From contig JAFMSR010000015.1 of assembly GCA_022818135.1 (NCBI GenBank), positions 4,099,984 to 4,163,983 of the forward strand: a stretch of 64,000 nucleotides of DNA, given 5' to 3'. How positions within the stretch are numbered: position 1 is the first letter of the stretch; every line of letters starts with the position of its first letter. The notes beneath the pieces are model-generated. The model was not told where the DNA came from and did not search any database. It saw nothing but the letters and a program-made list of their open reading frames with translations. Source of the DNA: Saxidomus purpurata (Eukaryota; Mollusca; Bivalvia; Venerida; Veneridae). Positions 47,662-58,599 of the stretch are shown piece by piece. The position numbers and the translations under genes were made by a program.

Positions 47662-47735
47662 TGCCTTGGTAGCGCAGTGGTATACACCCCCGCTTGGCAC
47701 GCGGGAGATCAGAGATCGAAACCTCGCCGGAGGAG
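47662..47735 (+). pseudogene. tRNA-like sequence with intact anticodon stem
   Basis: A-box TAGCGCAGTGGTATACACC, a perfect five-pair anticodon stem CCCGC/GCGGG around TTGGCAC (anticodon position GGC), and a degraded B-box GATCGAAACCTC. The acceptor pairs at about five of seven positions. Probably a pseudo-tRNA. Confidence 0.5.
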
Positions 47736-48103
47736 AATTCAGTTTATTTATATAGTGTGAACAAATTAATTTATATCTTCGAAATGTTTTTTCTTTCGTA
47801 CAAGAATAATATAAATTGAAGCAAATTTATATGTTAGAATTCTAAACTTAGGAAAAAAAAAATTATTTCAATGATTTGATAATTCATACAGAGGAAACAA
47901 TTCGTAGAATCATCTTTTTTTAGCATTAAACATTTACAAATGGTCAGCCATATACAAAATTAGAGTGCAAAAAGATTAGGTTTGGTTAATCACCATACAT
48001 TAAATCCAACATTACTACTTATCGCAACCCCCACTACATTTGGTGGCGTTCAAACATTTGACTTGTCGATTATTTAAAAGGATTAACAGTCTGTTGAGTG
48101 TGT

Positions 48104-48440
48104 AAAAAATGGACAGGTTTATTCCCCGGAAATGTACGGAAAACCCGGAAAAGTTTACGGAAAACCCGGAAATCATTTAACATGTTATAAAACCTTCATT
48201 TTTTGTCCGACTGAACTAAAACAGGTATCATTGTAAAGGTGACGTTCTGACATTTCCAAATATATATAAAACATTCATCCAAAATAAGTATTTATTTCAC
48301 AAATACCTTGGCAATGTACGGTATTGTTTGCTATTTTTGTCGGATTTTTTCAAAAAATGTAAAACCCGGAAATCAGAAAACATGTTCCAAAGACAACATT
48401 TATCATCCGACTACTATAAAACTAAAGTCTGTTCCATTCC
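48104..48440 (+). repeat. ~197-bp tandem family (CCGGAAA), copy 1
   Basis: Two units: the word TCCGACTGAACTAAAACAGG near 48206 and ATCCGACTACTATAAAAC near 48406 are about 200 bp apart. Both units carry ACCCGGAAATC, ACATGTT and TTTCCAAATAT or related words. The same family occurs at 58186-58510 and, in reverse, at 60870-61690. Confidence 0.8.
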
Positions 48441-49330
48441 ACTTTGGACCCCTAACTTTGACCTGAACTGAAAAATCCTGAGCGGTTTTCGTACAAATTT
48501 AACTGTTTAGTGATCTACAAAAAAAGTCACCCTCGGGAATTTTAACATATGGAACTTTCAATTTTTCCAATAATCGATGTATCGGTACATTTTTCACATT
48601 AAACAAAGAAGGATAAAATCGGTTTAACCGTCATAACTTTTAAACGGATTTATATTACGCTTATGCGTTGATGACAAAAGTTGGCAAATTCTTTTATCTA
48701 AATGGTGATATAAATTTCAAAAATATTAATTAAGTATTTCACCTACCCATTTTGGTTTAAAATTTATCACCCCGTTTTCCTTATGAAATGCTTATGGCGG
48801 TCTTAAATTGCTTCATTTTTTCAGTGATTTGTTGAAACATTTCGTCTTATATAGAGAAAACCATTTAAAGGATCGCTTATGCGTTTGTAGCATCGGCAAG
48901 TGAAATATATAAGGAATAAAATGGTGCAAAAATTTTATTACATAGTTTCCGATTTCACCTACCCATTGAATGATTTATAAACTGTTAACATGTAAAGTCT
49001 GACGGATCGGGTGTCTCCGTGGTTTTCACGGAAATTATCGACTGGCATTCGGAAATCATAATAAAGCTAGGCTGTTAAATATTGATTACCTTACTTAGGG
49101 ACCGTCAATATAGATTTATTGTATATATTAAACTGGCTTCTTTAGAGGTGTATTTGCATTTTGACATCTTAAAGGCCCAAAGATGGGACATGTCACCTGT
49201 ACGTGTTTTTATAAGTCATGGCTTCTATCAACTGTACCCTCCACTTGTCAAAAAAGTGTGAATATTGTTGTTAATTGCAAAAAGTGTGACACAATGGTCC
49301 CATACCTTTTCTGGTTATTAAAGTCGTGAG
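48441..49330. repeat. degenerate duplication, ~216-bp offset, in non-coding DNA
   Basis: CGCTTATGCGTT recurs at 48660 and 48876, each followed about 100 bp later by TTTCACCTACCCATT. The rest has no gene. Confidence 0.5.
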
Positions 49331-49339
49331 AGAGAGATT

Positions 49340-49600
49340 TTGTACTTATGTTTTTAATTTTGAGATAAATTCAGTGTAAAATTATCTTTAAATACAGCGA
49401 CTGTCGAAAATATTTTTTTTATATCATGAATTATGAAATGAACACATTTGGAGAAAGAGAGAAAGAGAGAAAGAGTGAAAGAGAGAAATTTGTACTTATG
49501 TCTTTGAAAAATATTTTCATGTTAAGCTTTAATTTTGAGATAAATTCAGTGTAAAATTATCTTTAAATTCAGCGAGTGTCGAAAATATTTCTTATAAAAT
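49340..49600. repeat. duplicated block around a GA-rich microsatellite
   Basis: TTTTGAGATAAATTCAGTGT followed by AAAATTATCTTTAAAT.CAG occurs twice (about 49357 and 49527), separated by a GAGAAA-rich run at 49450-49490. Confidence 0.8.
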
Positions 49601-50009
49601 TTTATTTTCCATAATTTTTAATTATACTAGGATTTCAAGATTGCATTTTCAATTTGACAAAATAACCTGTTGCTTTGTTACGTTAAAATAAATATGGAAT
49701 CTATAAATTTTCATCATCAATGTTAACACACTGTTTTTATTGCGCCATAAATTGGTTTAATCCGGATGTTGATTATTAGGGGGTAATAAACCCCTCTTGT
49801 TCGATAATTTATTACCACGTTTTGACCAATATACGTGCTTCGGTTTTAAACTATGAACAATGACTAAACAACAGTTTTGTGTTAATAAAAAAATAATTTA
49901 ATCTAAGACTTTCATTTCATCTCTTTATATATTAACTAACTAATTAATTTAATGTGTCAAACTATCTTATACTATTTATGTAACTTAACGAAAACATAAT
50001 TTTAAAACA
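49601..50009. other. non-coding, no gene seen
   Basis: AT-rich; nothing supported. Confidence 0.3.
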
Positions 50010-50690
50010 AAAATAATATCAAACAGGGAATACCACGTACCAAAAACGCAGCCTCCCCAAAACGAGCCCCACAGCACCCAGAAGTGCACACCACCAACAC
50101 ACACACACACACACGCACACACACACACGACACACACACACAATCATGTACAAACACACATATACACTACCAACACACACTAGCATACAAAGCAAACACA
50201 CGAGGACAAAACGAACAATTAAAGGAACACAGTGGGGCACCGCCTTGGAACGGTCAGTGGCAAAAACACCACTGGGGAGCTTAAACCGGTTTATGGTGCG
50301 CACCCAACCTCACTCTTACCCCCACCATGTTCCAAAGTCACAGGACAGTGTAAATAAAAGTAATCCCTGCTTGGTGAATCTCTAACACACGCAATGGAAG
50401 GCATGGTATGTAAAACACAAAAATGCTCGTGTATAAATATATAAAAAGCAAACCTTGAGAACCAAAAAACGTATGTACTCAATGCCTTTGCAGAAGGCAG
50501 AGCACCAAGAGAAACACCCTTAAGGGCCCGACGAAACAGGCCAGAGGACAGAAATCAAAACAGTTTCGTCCCAGTGGGATTTAAAAACTGCCCATCACAG
50601 AGTCCTCCCCCTCTTCCGTCAGACACAATCAAAGAGGGAAGCATAGCGTCCAACTGTAAACGGGTTGAACACCAAACATGCGGTGTGTCT
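50010..50690. repeat. GC-rich block with (CA)n microsatellite, likely high-copy repeat
   Basis: Base composition jumps relative to both flanks. It contains an ACACAC run at 50098-50150 and CCACTGGGGAGC, ACCGGTTTATGGTGCGC, ACCCCCACCATG-like words. I think I have seen such a block repeatedly in bivalve sequences, but cannot verify it. Frames on both strands overlap the microsatellite and are not called as genes. Confidence 0.45.
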
Positions 50691-51639
50691 CAAAACAGTT
50701 GGTAAAGTTCATTGTTGATTAAATGATTTATGAAATAAAAAAGTAATTTACACAATAATGATTTCTTAGGTCATTTATTATCACATTGCCCCTCTTCATT
50801 TTCTTTTAAATATTCTTTAAATCTAGTGCAATAAATCAGTTAGTCAGCGCAATCTCAGAAAGTCAATATCATTTATCGGTACAATGATTGTGAAGAATGT
50901 AACTGTCCCACTTTAGCACTATCTTACATTATCGATTTTTATCTGTTTGATATTATTTTTGTTTTTATCGTGATACGGAAACTTCCGATCGGCAACGATC
51001 AATATTGATGTAGACAGTATTGGATTATCGATTTTCTAGAGGCTGTTACTGCATCATTTAGCGATGGTACACTTTGTTCCATATGGCGTTTTTGAAACAA
51101 TCACGTCATTTTATAAAGATGCCGATTTTTATTTTTCTATGGAGACTCACCATTGTTTACATTGGACGCCATTGACGTTTGCTCTTCCGTAACAGAGAAG
51201 TTTCGCCAAAGTTCACGTGTTTTTCAATAAAATGTTCGGGGGACATTTCAATAATACAATCAGATGCATGGTTATTAATAATGAGGTCTATAAGCACAAA
51301 AGTATCCCAGAGACATTGGTTTCCACGCACATAAGAAACAACGGGTCGCTTTTTCAATAAAAAATGAAAATATATTAAAAATCACCTTTCAAGAGTTTAA
51401 TTTGTTTCAAAGTTACAATGATGCAACAATGCTCCTGATTATTAATTTGCCAATTCCAGAAAAAACAGCCATGTTTGTTTACATACCCCTCAAAAGAAAA
51501 TGTGTGTATTGTGCGACAATATTTACCTGGCACTCATTAATCTTCGCCAATATCTTCGGTTATGTTCGGGTGTGTTTTCGTTGTTTCAATTGATTACCAT
51601 ATCGAACAAATACATTTCACCGACTGAAGTTCACATCGC
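50691..51639. other. non-coding, no firm gene
   Basis: A 66-codon minus frame at 51157-51357 is open but has no domain or splice support. The rest is AT-rich. Confidence 0.35.
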
Positions 51640-51644
51640 AGAGA

Positions 51645-51715
51645 CAGTGGCGTATTGGTAAGATGCCTTACTTGTATACCAGGTTTCATGGGTTCGAATC
51701 CTGCACATATAACTT
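51645..51715 (+). pseudogene. tRNA-like sequence
   Basis: A-box TGGCGTATTGGTAAGATG and B-box GGGTTCGAATCCTG are well placed. The anticodon and acceptor stems are poor. Pseudo-tRNA or SINE head. Confidence 0.45.
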
Positions 51716-52084
51716 TATTTTTTAAAAGAGAATGGCTATTTTTATTTAATTTGTGACACTGTCTTATTGACCACTTTTGCTTTTATATAATCTGATTGTT
51801 GGTTAACTTTGCTTTGTTTTCTGTGTTTTATTTTTATATACTTATACTAACTATTATTATTCATGGCTTTTTCTTTGAAGTTCTTCGAGGCTATCTTATC
51901 TTTAGATCTCATCTGTTTTTCAAGATGATTTGCTCGTCGGCATTTTCAGTTCTAAATACAATTGTATGCAGGACGACGGAGAAAGAATACTCAAATAGTC
52001 ATTAAAAAATCTTGAAACCCCGTGCTGAACAAAGACAACAGTGAATACATTTAATGCAACGAAACGATTAAAAAAGGTAATACA
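51716..52084. other. non-coding, no gene seen
   Basis: AT-rich spacer between two tRNA-like sequences of opposite orientation. Confidence 0.3.
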
Positions 52085-52165
52085 AAAATTCAAGCAAGAC
52101 TCGAACCTGCATACGCTGGATTAGTAGTCAAATGCCTTATCCACTACACCATTGCGGAATGCGAT
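52085..52165 (-). pseudogene. tRNA-Arg/Ser-like sequence
   Basis: The minus strand reads TGGTGTAGTGGATAAGGC, then an anticodon-arm region TTTGACTACTAATCCAG, then a B-box CAGGTTCGAGTCTTG. The layout resembles animal tRNA-Arg, but the anticodon stem has a mismatch and the acceptor does not pair. Confidence 0.5.
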
Positions 52166-53305
52166 ATCTGGTACAGTACGAAATTGATATTATATATCAA
52201 TCGCTTGTTATATTTTTATCCGAAAATTACCGACCACATGCCGACCACATACGAAATATTCATGAGTGCCAGTTCAATATTGGCGCATAATATGACGTCA
52301 TAGATTTCCACGCACTTTGAATCGGTCATGTTTATTATGCACTGTTGTGAAGTTTGTACACATGAATATTAAATTTGACGTACAGATTGGTGCACCGATC
52401 AGTTGAAATGATTGTCTCTGTCAAATAAACAGTAAATATACTTAAATACGAAGTCAACCGTACAGTTTAGACTATTTAAAAGCACCTTTTCTTCAATTCA
52501 GCTTAAATACATAAAAATCGTCACAGGGAATTAAATATTAAAAAGTTCTTAAAAAACCAGCTTTAACACAAGAGAGAATAGATCAGTCAAGAATTACGCT
52601 GAATTTAAGTCTCCTTTACAATGAGCACATAAAAATGCATCTTCCTTATTAACCTCCCTAGTCTTTGCGCAGTAAATCGGTTGAAAATAACGAGTACACA
52701 TTGCTTAACAGTGAAATATTATGCAAATCCGCCATTTTAGGTCACGTTATTGTCATGTGACTTCATTTTGACAGAACGCGGGAGGAGCTTGTATCAGCAA
52801 CATTTCAAAACTAGTTTTTCTGGGTTTGATGTTCGCATTCGAAACTGTTCGACAAAAAGGAATAGTAAAAGTCCATATTTTAACATAAGCAAAGTATTTA
52901 TACATTTTACATCTTTAAAACACAATTTTCACATAAATTATCTAAGCGCATTTGCACTGCATACGTATTGTTGCAGTTATCCAAAAGTGAATGACATCAT
53001 CAAAAGTTGCGTATTCGCGCTAACCGGATGTTTATAAATTGCGTGAAATCGTATGTGTGTGAAATCATATGTCTGGACGATAACGCTTAAATGTAAAATA
53101 AAAAAACTGTTGAAAATCCTACAAAAAAAGATTTACCTAATAATTCCTGCTTTCAAATGATTCCTAGCCTACTGCAGTAGGCTAATGTCGTACTGACAGT
53201 CCGTCACTCATTTCAGATTTACTCCAGTCCATTCATGAGTCATGACGCGCACCCCCTTATGCATACTGGTATCTAGCTAAATAAATTGAAATAACACACA
53301 AGAAT
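52166..53305. other. non-coding, no gene seen
   Basis: It contains TGACGTCA at 52293-52300 and a CCGCCATTTTAGG (YY1-like) word near 52731. No gene supported. Confidence 0.35.
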
Positions 53306-53690
53306 CTAATAGTACTGTATAGGCATTTGGTCGTAGATTGATATACCGTTTTTCATAGCCTGGCACAAGTGCGGAACACACCTTTTACGAATCGCGTAGA
53401 ATTTACACGCTTTTAAGAAATCACCTGTTCGATATGCATGTGCCTTCCTCATTCGTAGGTTCATACCCATATCAACTGCTGTTTGGACAAAACCCGCTGC
53501 CATATACATGTATGTCTTACTTGTTCCGTTAGTCACGATGCGAAGGGTCATGATGCGATGCGAAAACACGTTGGGGCGATGCGATATGAATATCGTCTTC
53601 GCATCGTGTGATCGTCCCTGCGCATCGTCCCATCGTCGCTTGCTCATATGTATTTTGTCAGGGTCTGGAAATCTGGATAGGGGCAATGTT
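53306..53690. repeat. GATGCGA/ATCGTC-rich repeat
   Basis: From about 53535 to 53645 the words GATGCGA, GGCGATGCGAT, CGCATCGT and CCATCGTCGC recur irregularly on both strands. A 126-codon minus frame spans the block; its open length probably reflects the repeat rather than a gene. Confidence 0.5.
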
Positions 53691-53722
53691 TTCCATTTTT
53701 ACAGTAAATATGCCTGCTAGCC

Positions 53723-53840
53723 CAGGGGCGTAGCTAGACCTATTTGTAATGTACGCACAGATTATGCTGGGGCATTAGCCCTGGCCAGGGGTCCAGGTGG
53801 CCGGAGGCCCCCGGAAGCTCTGAGTTTTTAGTAATGTCTG
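53723..53840 (+). mobile_element. hAT-like terminus (left)
   Basis: CAGGGGCGTAGCTAG followed by TGTACGCACA is a hAT-type end as I recall it. The complementary end is at 56901-56915. It may be the left end of one element of about 3.2 kb, although the 8-bp flanks do not match. Confidence 0.5.
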
Positions 53841-56209
53841 AACGATTTAGATACGTTTCCAAAGAACATATGTATCTATTGTAGACGAAACAAAAGATGA
53901 TATGAAATGAAATAACAAAACTGTCAAACTTTGAAAAGTTCTCTCGCCTAGTCTGTGTCGCGTGAAAACTGTTTTAATTTATAAAACATGGCCCTTATAC
54001 AAAATCTCTAGAAGCCCGCCCCCCTACTAGTAACTGTTAGTGTGACCATCCTCGTTTTATGAATTGTTATTAATCTTTAGGGATATAAACATGAAAGAAA
54101 GTTAAAAGCTATCACGGCGTTTATTAAATAATTTTAAAACATATTCTAAGCATACATGATCTTGCATGTCCTGAAAACGTAAGGCCAAACGCTCGACTCT
54201 TTCTCAGTTTAGTGAATTTGTATCTTTGTATAATTTACTCCATGTCCATATAAATGTTCACAAGTCTATTACGCCCTGTAGTCAGGGAGGCTCTCTGGTA
54301 CGTCTTCAAACGTCTCGTGCTATTATTACTGACGATGTACGCAGAGTTCTAAAGTGTATTTTGATAATCTTCGCGTTGATTCTGTGGCTGCTACAGCAGA
54401 TAGTGGCTTAGAACTGCTTATATAATTAGATGTTTCATTTTTTACCGCCAAACAGACAGCAAGGAGCACCTTAACCATTACATGTCATGTTGATATTCAT
54501 GATTTCAGTTTGGTACGAAACATCTTGGAAACATTTCGAATCCGTTTCTATCCTCGTGGAACCGGTGCGTTAAGACATTGATATACAATAGGTCATTAAT
54601 ATTACAATGATATCTAGAAAGCCGGATTTGCTCGAGTCAAGTCGTGTATATCGTGCGTTTAACGTGTGTATAACGTGTGTGCGTTCATCGTGTATTTTGT
54701 CAATCGTATATCGTGTATCATATCGCATCATTCATCGTGCAACGTGCACCATATACTTATACACGATATACTATGTACAATACACGATTCCTGGTGCACG
54801 ATAGGCCTTTACGGTAAACGATTCGATGTTTTTTTCACTCGTGATTTGTTTTACTAAGCGTGTACATCTCCGCAAAACAAATTAAGTGCTGACTTCACAT
54901 TGTATTATATTTTTTTTCATTCGTCTGTGCAATACGGACAATAATGACTTCCGGGACAGGAGGAAGAGGTTTACACATGAAATCGGAAATTAAATAATAT
55001 TTTATCGACGGAAAGGATATAAAATTTTTTTCAGTATCTAAACTGGTGTTGTCACGGCATTATCTTACGTGCAGTAGACAATGTATAAGGAAATTTATTG
55101 GGAATTATAACAGGACAGGGAACATAAAATTACTTTAGAAGGTCAACCATTGAACATTTATGAGGTAGATAAAAATAATATCAATGACGAATCATCGATA
55201 GTTTTTCACATTCAGTTAAAATCCGATCAAAAATAGTAAAATAATGTACAGTACCTAATAACAATTGCATCTTGTTTATGGTTATCCTAGTAATCGTTAA
55301 TTAAAAAATAATCGCCACACAAATTAACTTAAAAACTATGAAAAATTTATTGAAAAGATAATTATTTTGACTGTCAAAAAGACAAACGGACAGTGTAGTG
55401 TAGTGGCGCTTTAAAGAAACGTGTTGAAAGCAATTAACTTCCGCCCATTTTCTTGCACCTCAGAATCAATATTCAAATTCAATTTTGACACTTACTGTAA
55501 ATTATTTCGCACCTAGATAAACTGTGGACATTTGAAACTTACCGAAGTCTTTTTTTCTTTTGTGTAGGTGCGAAACCTGTAATTAATTGGTATTATTTGT
55601 TTGGTCCCATTAACGGTATAAGAACAACAAATCGTTAAAGAGAACTAAAACAAACAGATTTGGTGAAAAAAAATTTAAGTAAAATGTAAAAAGGCCAAAG
55701 TAATCGTCTATCGTGTAGCGTGCAACATGCGCTTCGTATATCGAATATCTTTCTTAGTCGTGTACCGTGTAATTACCGTTCGTGTAACATGCGTGTTTCG
55801 TGCGTGTATCGTGCGTTCCGTCTGACAACTGTTACGTTCCGACTACTGTATACGAGTGCGCAGCACGAGTATGATCCGACCATGACGAGAGTCAATCCGG
55901 TTTCTGGATCACATTACTATGATAATGACCCTTTTATGATATACCTTTGGGTACTTGCCCACACAAATGCCCTTTATTTTAAGTGACGTTTAAGCATAAA
56001 ATATAGTTAAAAGTTAAATTCTAATTAGCACGAAATAGGTGTTGCATGCATCGTCATTCCATATTCTAGCATAAAATGTGCTGTTTTTGCCCATTTTGAT
56101 GGTGTATTAACAAATGAAAAAAACGTGTGCTAACGGAGAGATTCACGCGCTGTTATAACCCGTTTTCATTTAATATGAGCATTACCAGGGTCATTGGCCA
56201 TTGTAAACA
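53841..56209. other. interior between hAT-like ends, no transposase recognised
   Basis: AT-rich with two stretches dense in CGTGTA/CGTGCG words (54640-54810 and 55700-55830). No hAT transposase signature was found. Confidence 0.4.
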
Positions 56210-56476
56210 ATGGACCTGTCTCCCAAGTCTAACACCATGTACGGCGTCAACAGTGCCGGGCTTAAACACTTCTGGCGACGGCATAAATACGACGTAAACA
56301 ACACGGACGTTGTCCTGCGCATTATTGAACGTTGTACCAGTAAGAACGTTTCATTTTTATTTTCATTTTTTAATGCTATTTATGCTAGAAAAGCATTAAC
56401 GAACGTTTTTTTTTGTGTGTGTGTTATAACACCTGCAGAAACTCTCTGCGAGGAAATCAAATCTGGCCTTCTTTAA
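56210..56476 (+). CDS. small two-exon ORF, 55 aa, unknown
   Basis: Exon 1, 56210-56339 (130 nt), opens with ATG (MDLSPKSNTMYGVNSAG, HFWRRHKYDVNNTDVVLRII) and ends at a GTAAGA donor in phase 1. Exon 2, 56439-56476, follows an acceptor with a pyrimidine/GT-rich tract (ACACCTGCAG) and ends KTLCEEIKSGLL, stop. The intron is 99 bp. Exon 1 is clearly more GC-rich than its AT-rich surroundings. It lies between hAT-like ends, so it could belong to the element. No family was recognised. Confidence 0.3.
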   Translation: MDLSPKSNTMYGVNSAGLKHFWRRHKYDVNNTDVVLRIIERCTSKNVSFLFSFFNAIYARKALTNVFFCVCVITPAETLCEEIKSGLL

Positions 56477-56699
56477 TCAGTTTAGTCCGTTTTGACAGAT
56501 CTGACATTTTCAAGTAGGACACAATGGATAGTCGAGATTCATTGTTCCATACTCGGGTACCCGCGTGGAATGTATGGGCAGTTTTGAATAATTTAGGCCT
56601 CTTAACAGATACGTATGTAGGATATGTTAGTCCTTTGAGAAAATTATACGTTCTTAAGACTGCAGGATTTCATTAAAATGAAGTTCCATATAGTTCTAC

Positions 56700-56915
56700 T
56701 TGAGCGAGCGAAGCGAGCGAGGAATGTTTGAGCATTTTAAGGCCATTTTTGGCCTTTTTTGCGATAACAAACATGTACGATCCGGATCTATCGCTTGTGA
56801 CTCACACAATCCTCACCCTTTCATTTTTATTGCATTTTCGGGACATTTAAATTTCGATCTTTGCTGGCGATGTATACGCACGTGCGTATTGTGCGTAACG
56901 GCAGCTACGCCCCTG
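56700..56915 (-). mobile_element. hAT-like terminus (right)
   Basis: Read on the minus strand it begins CAGGGGCGTAGCTGCCG at 56915, then ACGCACAATACGCAC. The inner part has GCGAGCGAAGCGAGCGAG at 56702-56719. Immediately outside both ends is TAGCC, a 5-bp match only. Confidence 0.5.
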
Positions 56916-58185
56916 TAGCCAGATATTGTAGCCAGTAGAGTTCTCTCATGGAAAATGTTTTTTCCGTCTGGACGCAATACATGAACTGTACAAATGTACT
57001 GTAAATGGGCTACATTGGATGTCTTCATCTTCAACCGTTTCAGTTACGTATCGATTTCAAATTCATTTTAATATGTGCTTTAGTCTTTTAACTTAACGGC
57101 TAAGTAGGTTTTATTTCTTATCCGACGACAGATTGGGTCGCAAATTACGCAACAAAGTTGGGTATTTTACTCTAGAATTAAGCGAAAAGTGATAGATCTA
57201 TATGTGTCTGTTTTAGTCAGTTTTAGTCAGTTTTATATGTGCGAAGGCTTTAAAATGACTTGTTATTGTTGTATAAAATATATTCTAAGTAAAAATAATA
57301 TTTGACATGTGTGCGTGCGTGTCCGTGGTCTGTATAGATGTACTTGAAACATTACCTTGTACGGGAGTGACAGCCTTGCAGTGTCTATTCTAGGACGCGC
57401 GGTTGAGGGATTCATCCTATTTTTTCAAAGATCTATTCACAAAAGAATAGTTTTATAAATAACTTTCATTTATAATATATTATAATATTTCAAAATATAT
57501 GGTCATGATCTCTTAATGTTATGGTGGACTCCCAAAGAAAGCCCCCCCTCCCCCCGTCCCCACCCCCTTCTTTAAACAGCTGAAATCTTCGTCCGCGTCT
57601 GAGTGTGGGGTTCTTATTACATGTCATATATTTTCTATATCAGTGGGTGACTAAGAATTTGATATTTGCCGTTTTTCGACGATAGATAGCTACTTTATTT
57701 TATGTTTATCTATGATCCGAAAATTGCCTGTCGGATTAACATGTTTTATGCCGTCAATTAACAGTTTACAGCCCTTACAAAATAACGAAAATGTACCGGC
57801 TGATCCTACGATGCCGGTGATTTAAAGCAAGTTGGTATGCCGAAATCGTTGAACAGTCGATATGGATTTGTTCAGGTCGGCATAATTATATACATTTATC
57901 AAATACTAAATATGCACCGAAGAAATTTGTCTCTTTCGACGTAGGTAATTTTGAGTACGTCCCTGGTAACGTCAGCTATGGACGCCGCCATCTTGGAAAT
58001 CGACGCGACGTCACTTTGCATTACGCCCTATGGAGAAAATCACAAAAATGCGGATTTTTACGTTTTAGTAAGAAATAATGGAAAAATAAAAAAGATGCCT
58101 GGAGATATTAAATTTCCAGATATATATATGCTATAAAGAGCAAAAATACATGCAATGACGACAAGAAACTAATGGTCCAAAATTA
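56916..58185. other. non-coding; possible promoter-like island at 57950-58010
   Basis: A C-run low-complexity stretch lies at 57541-57570. At 57951-58135 a 61-codon frame starts in CpG-richer DNA with GCCGCCATCTTGG (YY1-like) and CGACGTCAC. A GTAAGA donor-like site follows at about 58069. It could be a first exon, but no partner was found. Confidence 0.25.
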
Positions 58186-58510
58186 GGTGGAACAGACTTT
58201 AGTATCATTATAAAGAAGACGTTCTAACGTTTCCAAATATGTATGATGCATTAACCTAAAGTAAGTAGTTATAACACAAAAACCTCTGCAAGTTAAGGAA
58301 ATTTTGCTTATTTTTTTGTTTCAATTTTTCAAGGAATAGAATTTACGGAAATTAAAAAACATGTTGCAAAGACAACATTTTTCATCCGACCAACATAAAA
58401 CCGGTATTTTTGTGAAGTATACATTCTATGTTTTCCATATTTATATGGATCTTAAATCCAAAGTAAGTGGTTATTACACAAATGCCTCTGTACTTACGGA
58501 TAGCGTTCAG
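58186..58510 (+). repeat. ~197-bp tandem family, copy 2
   Basis: Contains GTATCATTATAAAGAAGACG, TTTCCAAATATGTATGATG and CAACATTTTTCATCCGACC. It matches the reverse complement of 61130-61395 at very high identity, forming a large inverted pair about 2.7 kb apart. Confidence 0.8.
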
Positions 58511-58560
58511 TTACAGATTGATAGACTGCGAGTTTTAGCTTAATAAAAAACCGTTTGTCA

Positions 58561-58595
58561 ATCAGTCAGTCAGTCAGTCAGTCTCAGTCAGTCGG
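58561..58595. repeat. (CAGT)n microsatellite
   Basis: Tetranucleotide run CAGTCAGTCAGT with one interruption. Confidence 0.9.
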
Positions 58596-58599
58596 CACC

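Noticed and set aside
50019..50385. Frames of 94, 66 and 79 codons around the CA repeat
   Set aside because: Driven by the microsatellite; no domain and no splice support.
1445..52165. Functional tRNA genes
   Set aside because: All tRNA-like sequences examined have mispaired acceptor or T stems, so they are called pseudo-tRNAs or SINE heads.
53306..53686. 126-codon minus-strand gene
   Set aside because: The open frame coincides with irregular GATGCG repeats and has no recognisable domain.
53723..56915. A single confirmed hAT element
   Set aside because: Flanking 8-bp duplications do not match (only TAGCC is shared) and no transposase was recognised, so only the termini are called.
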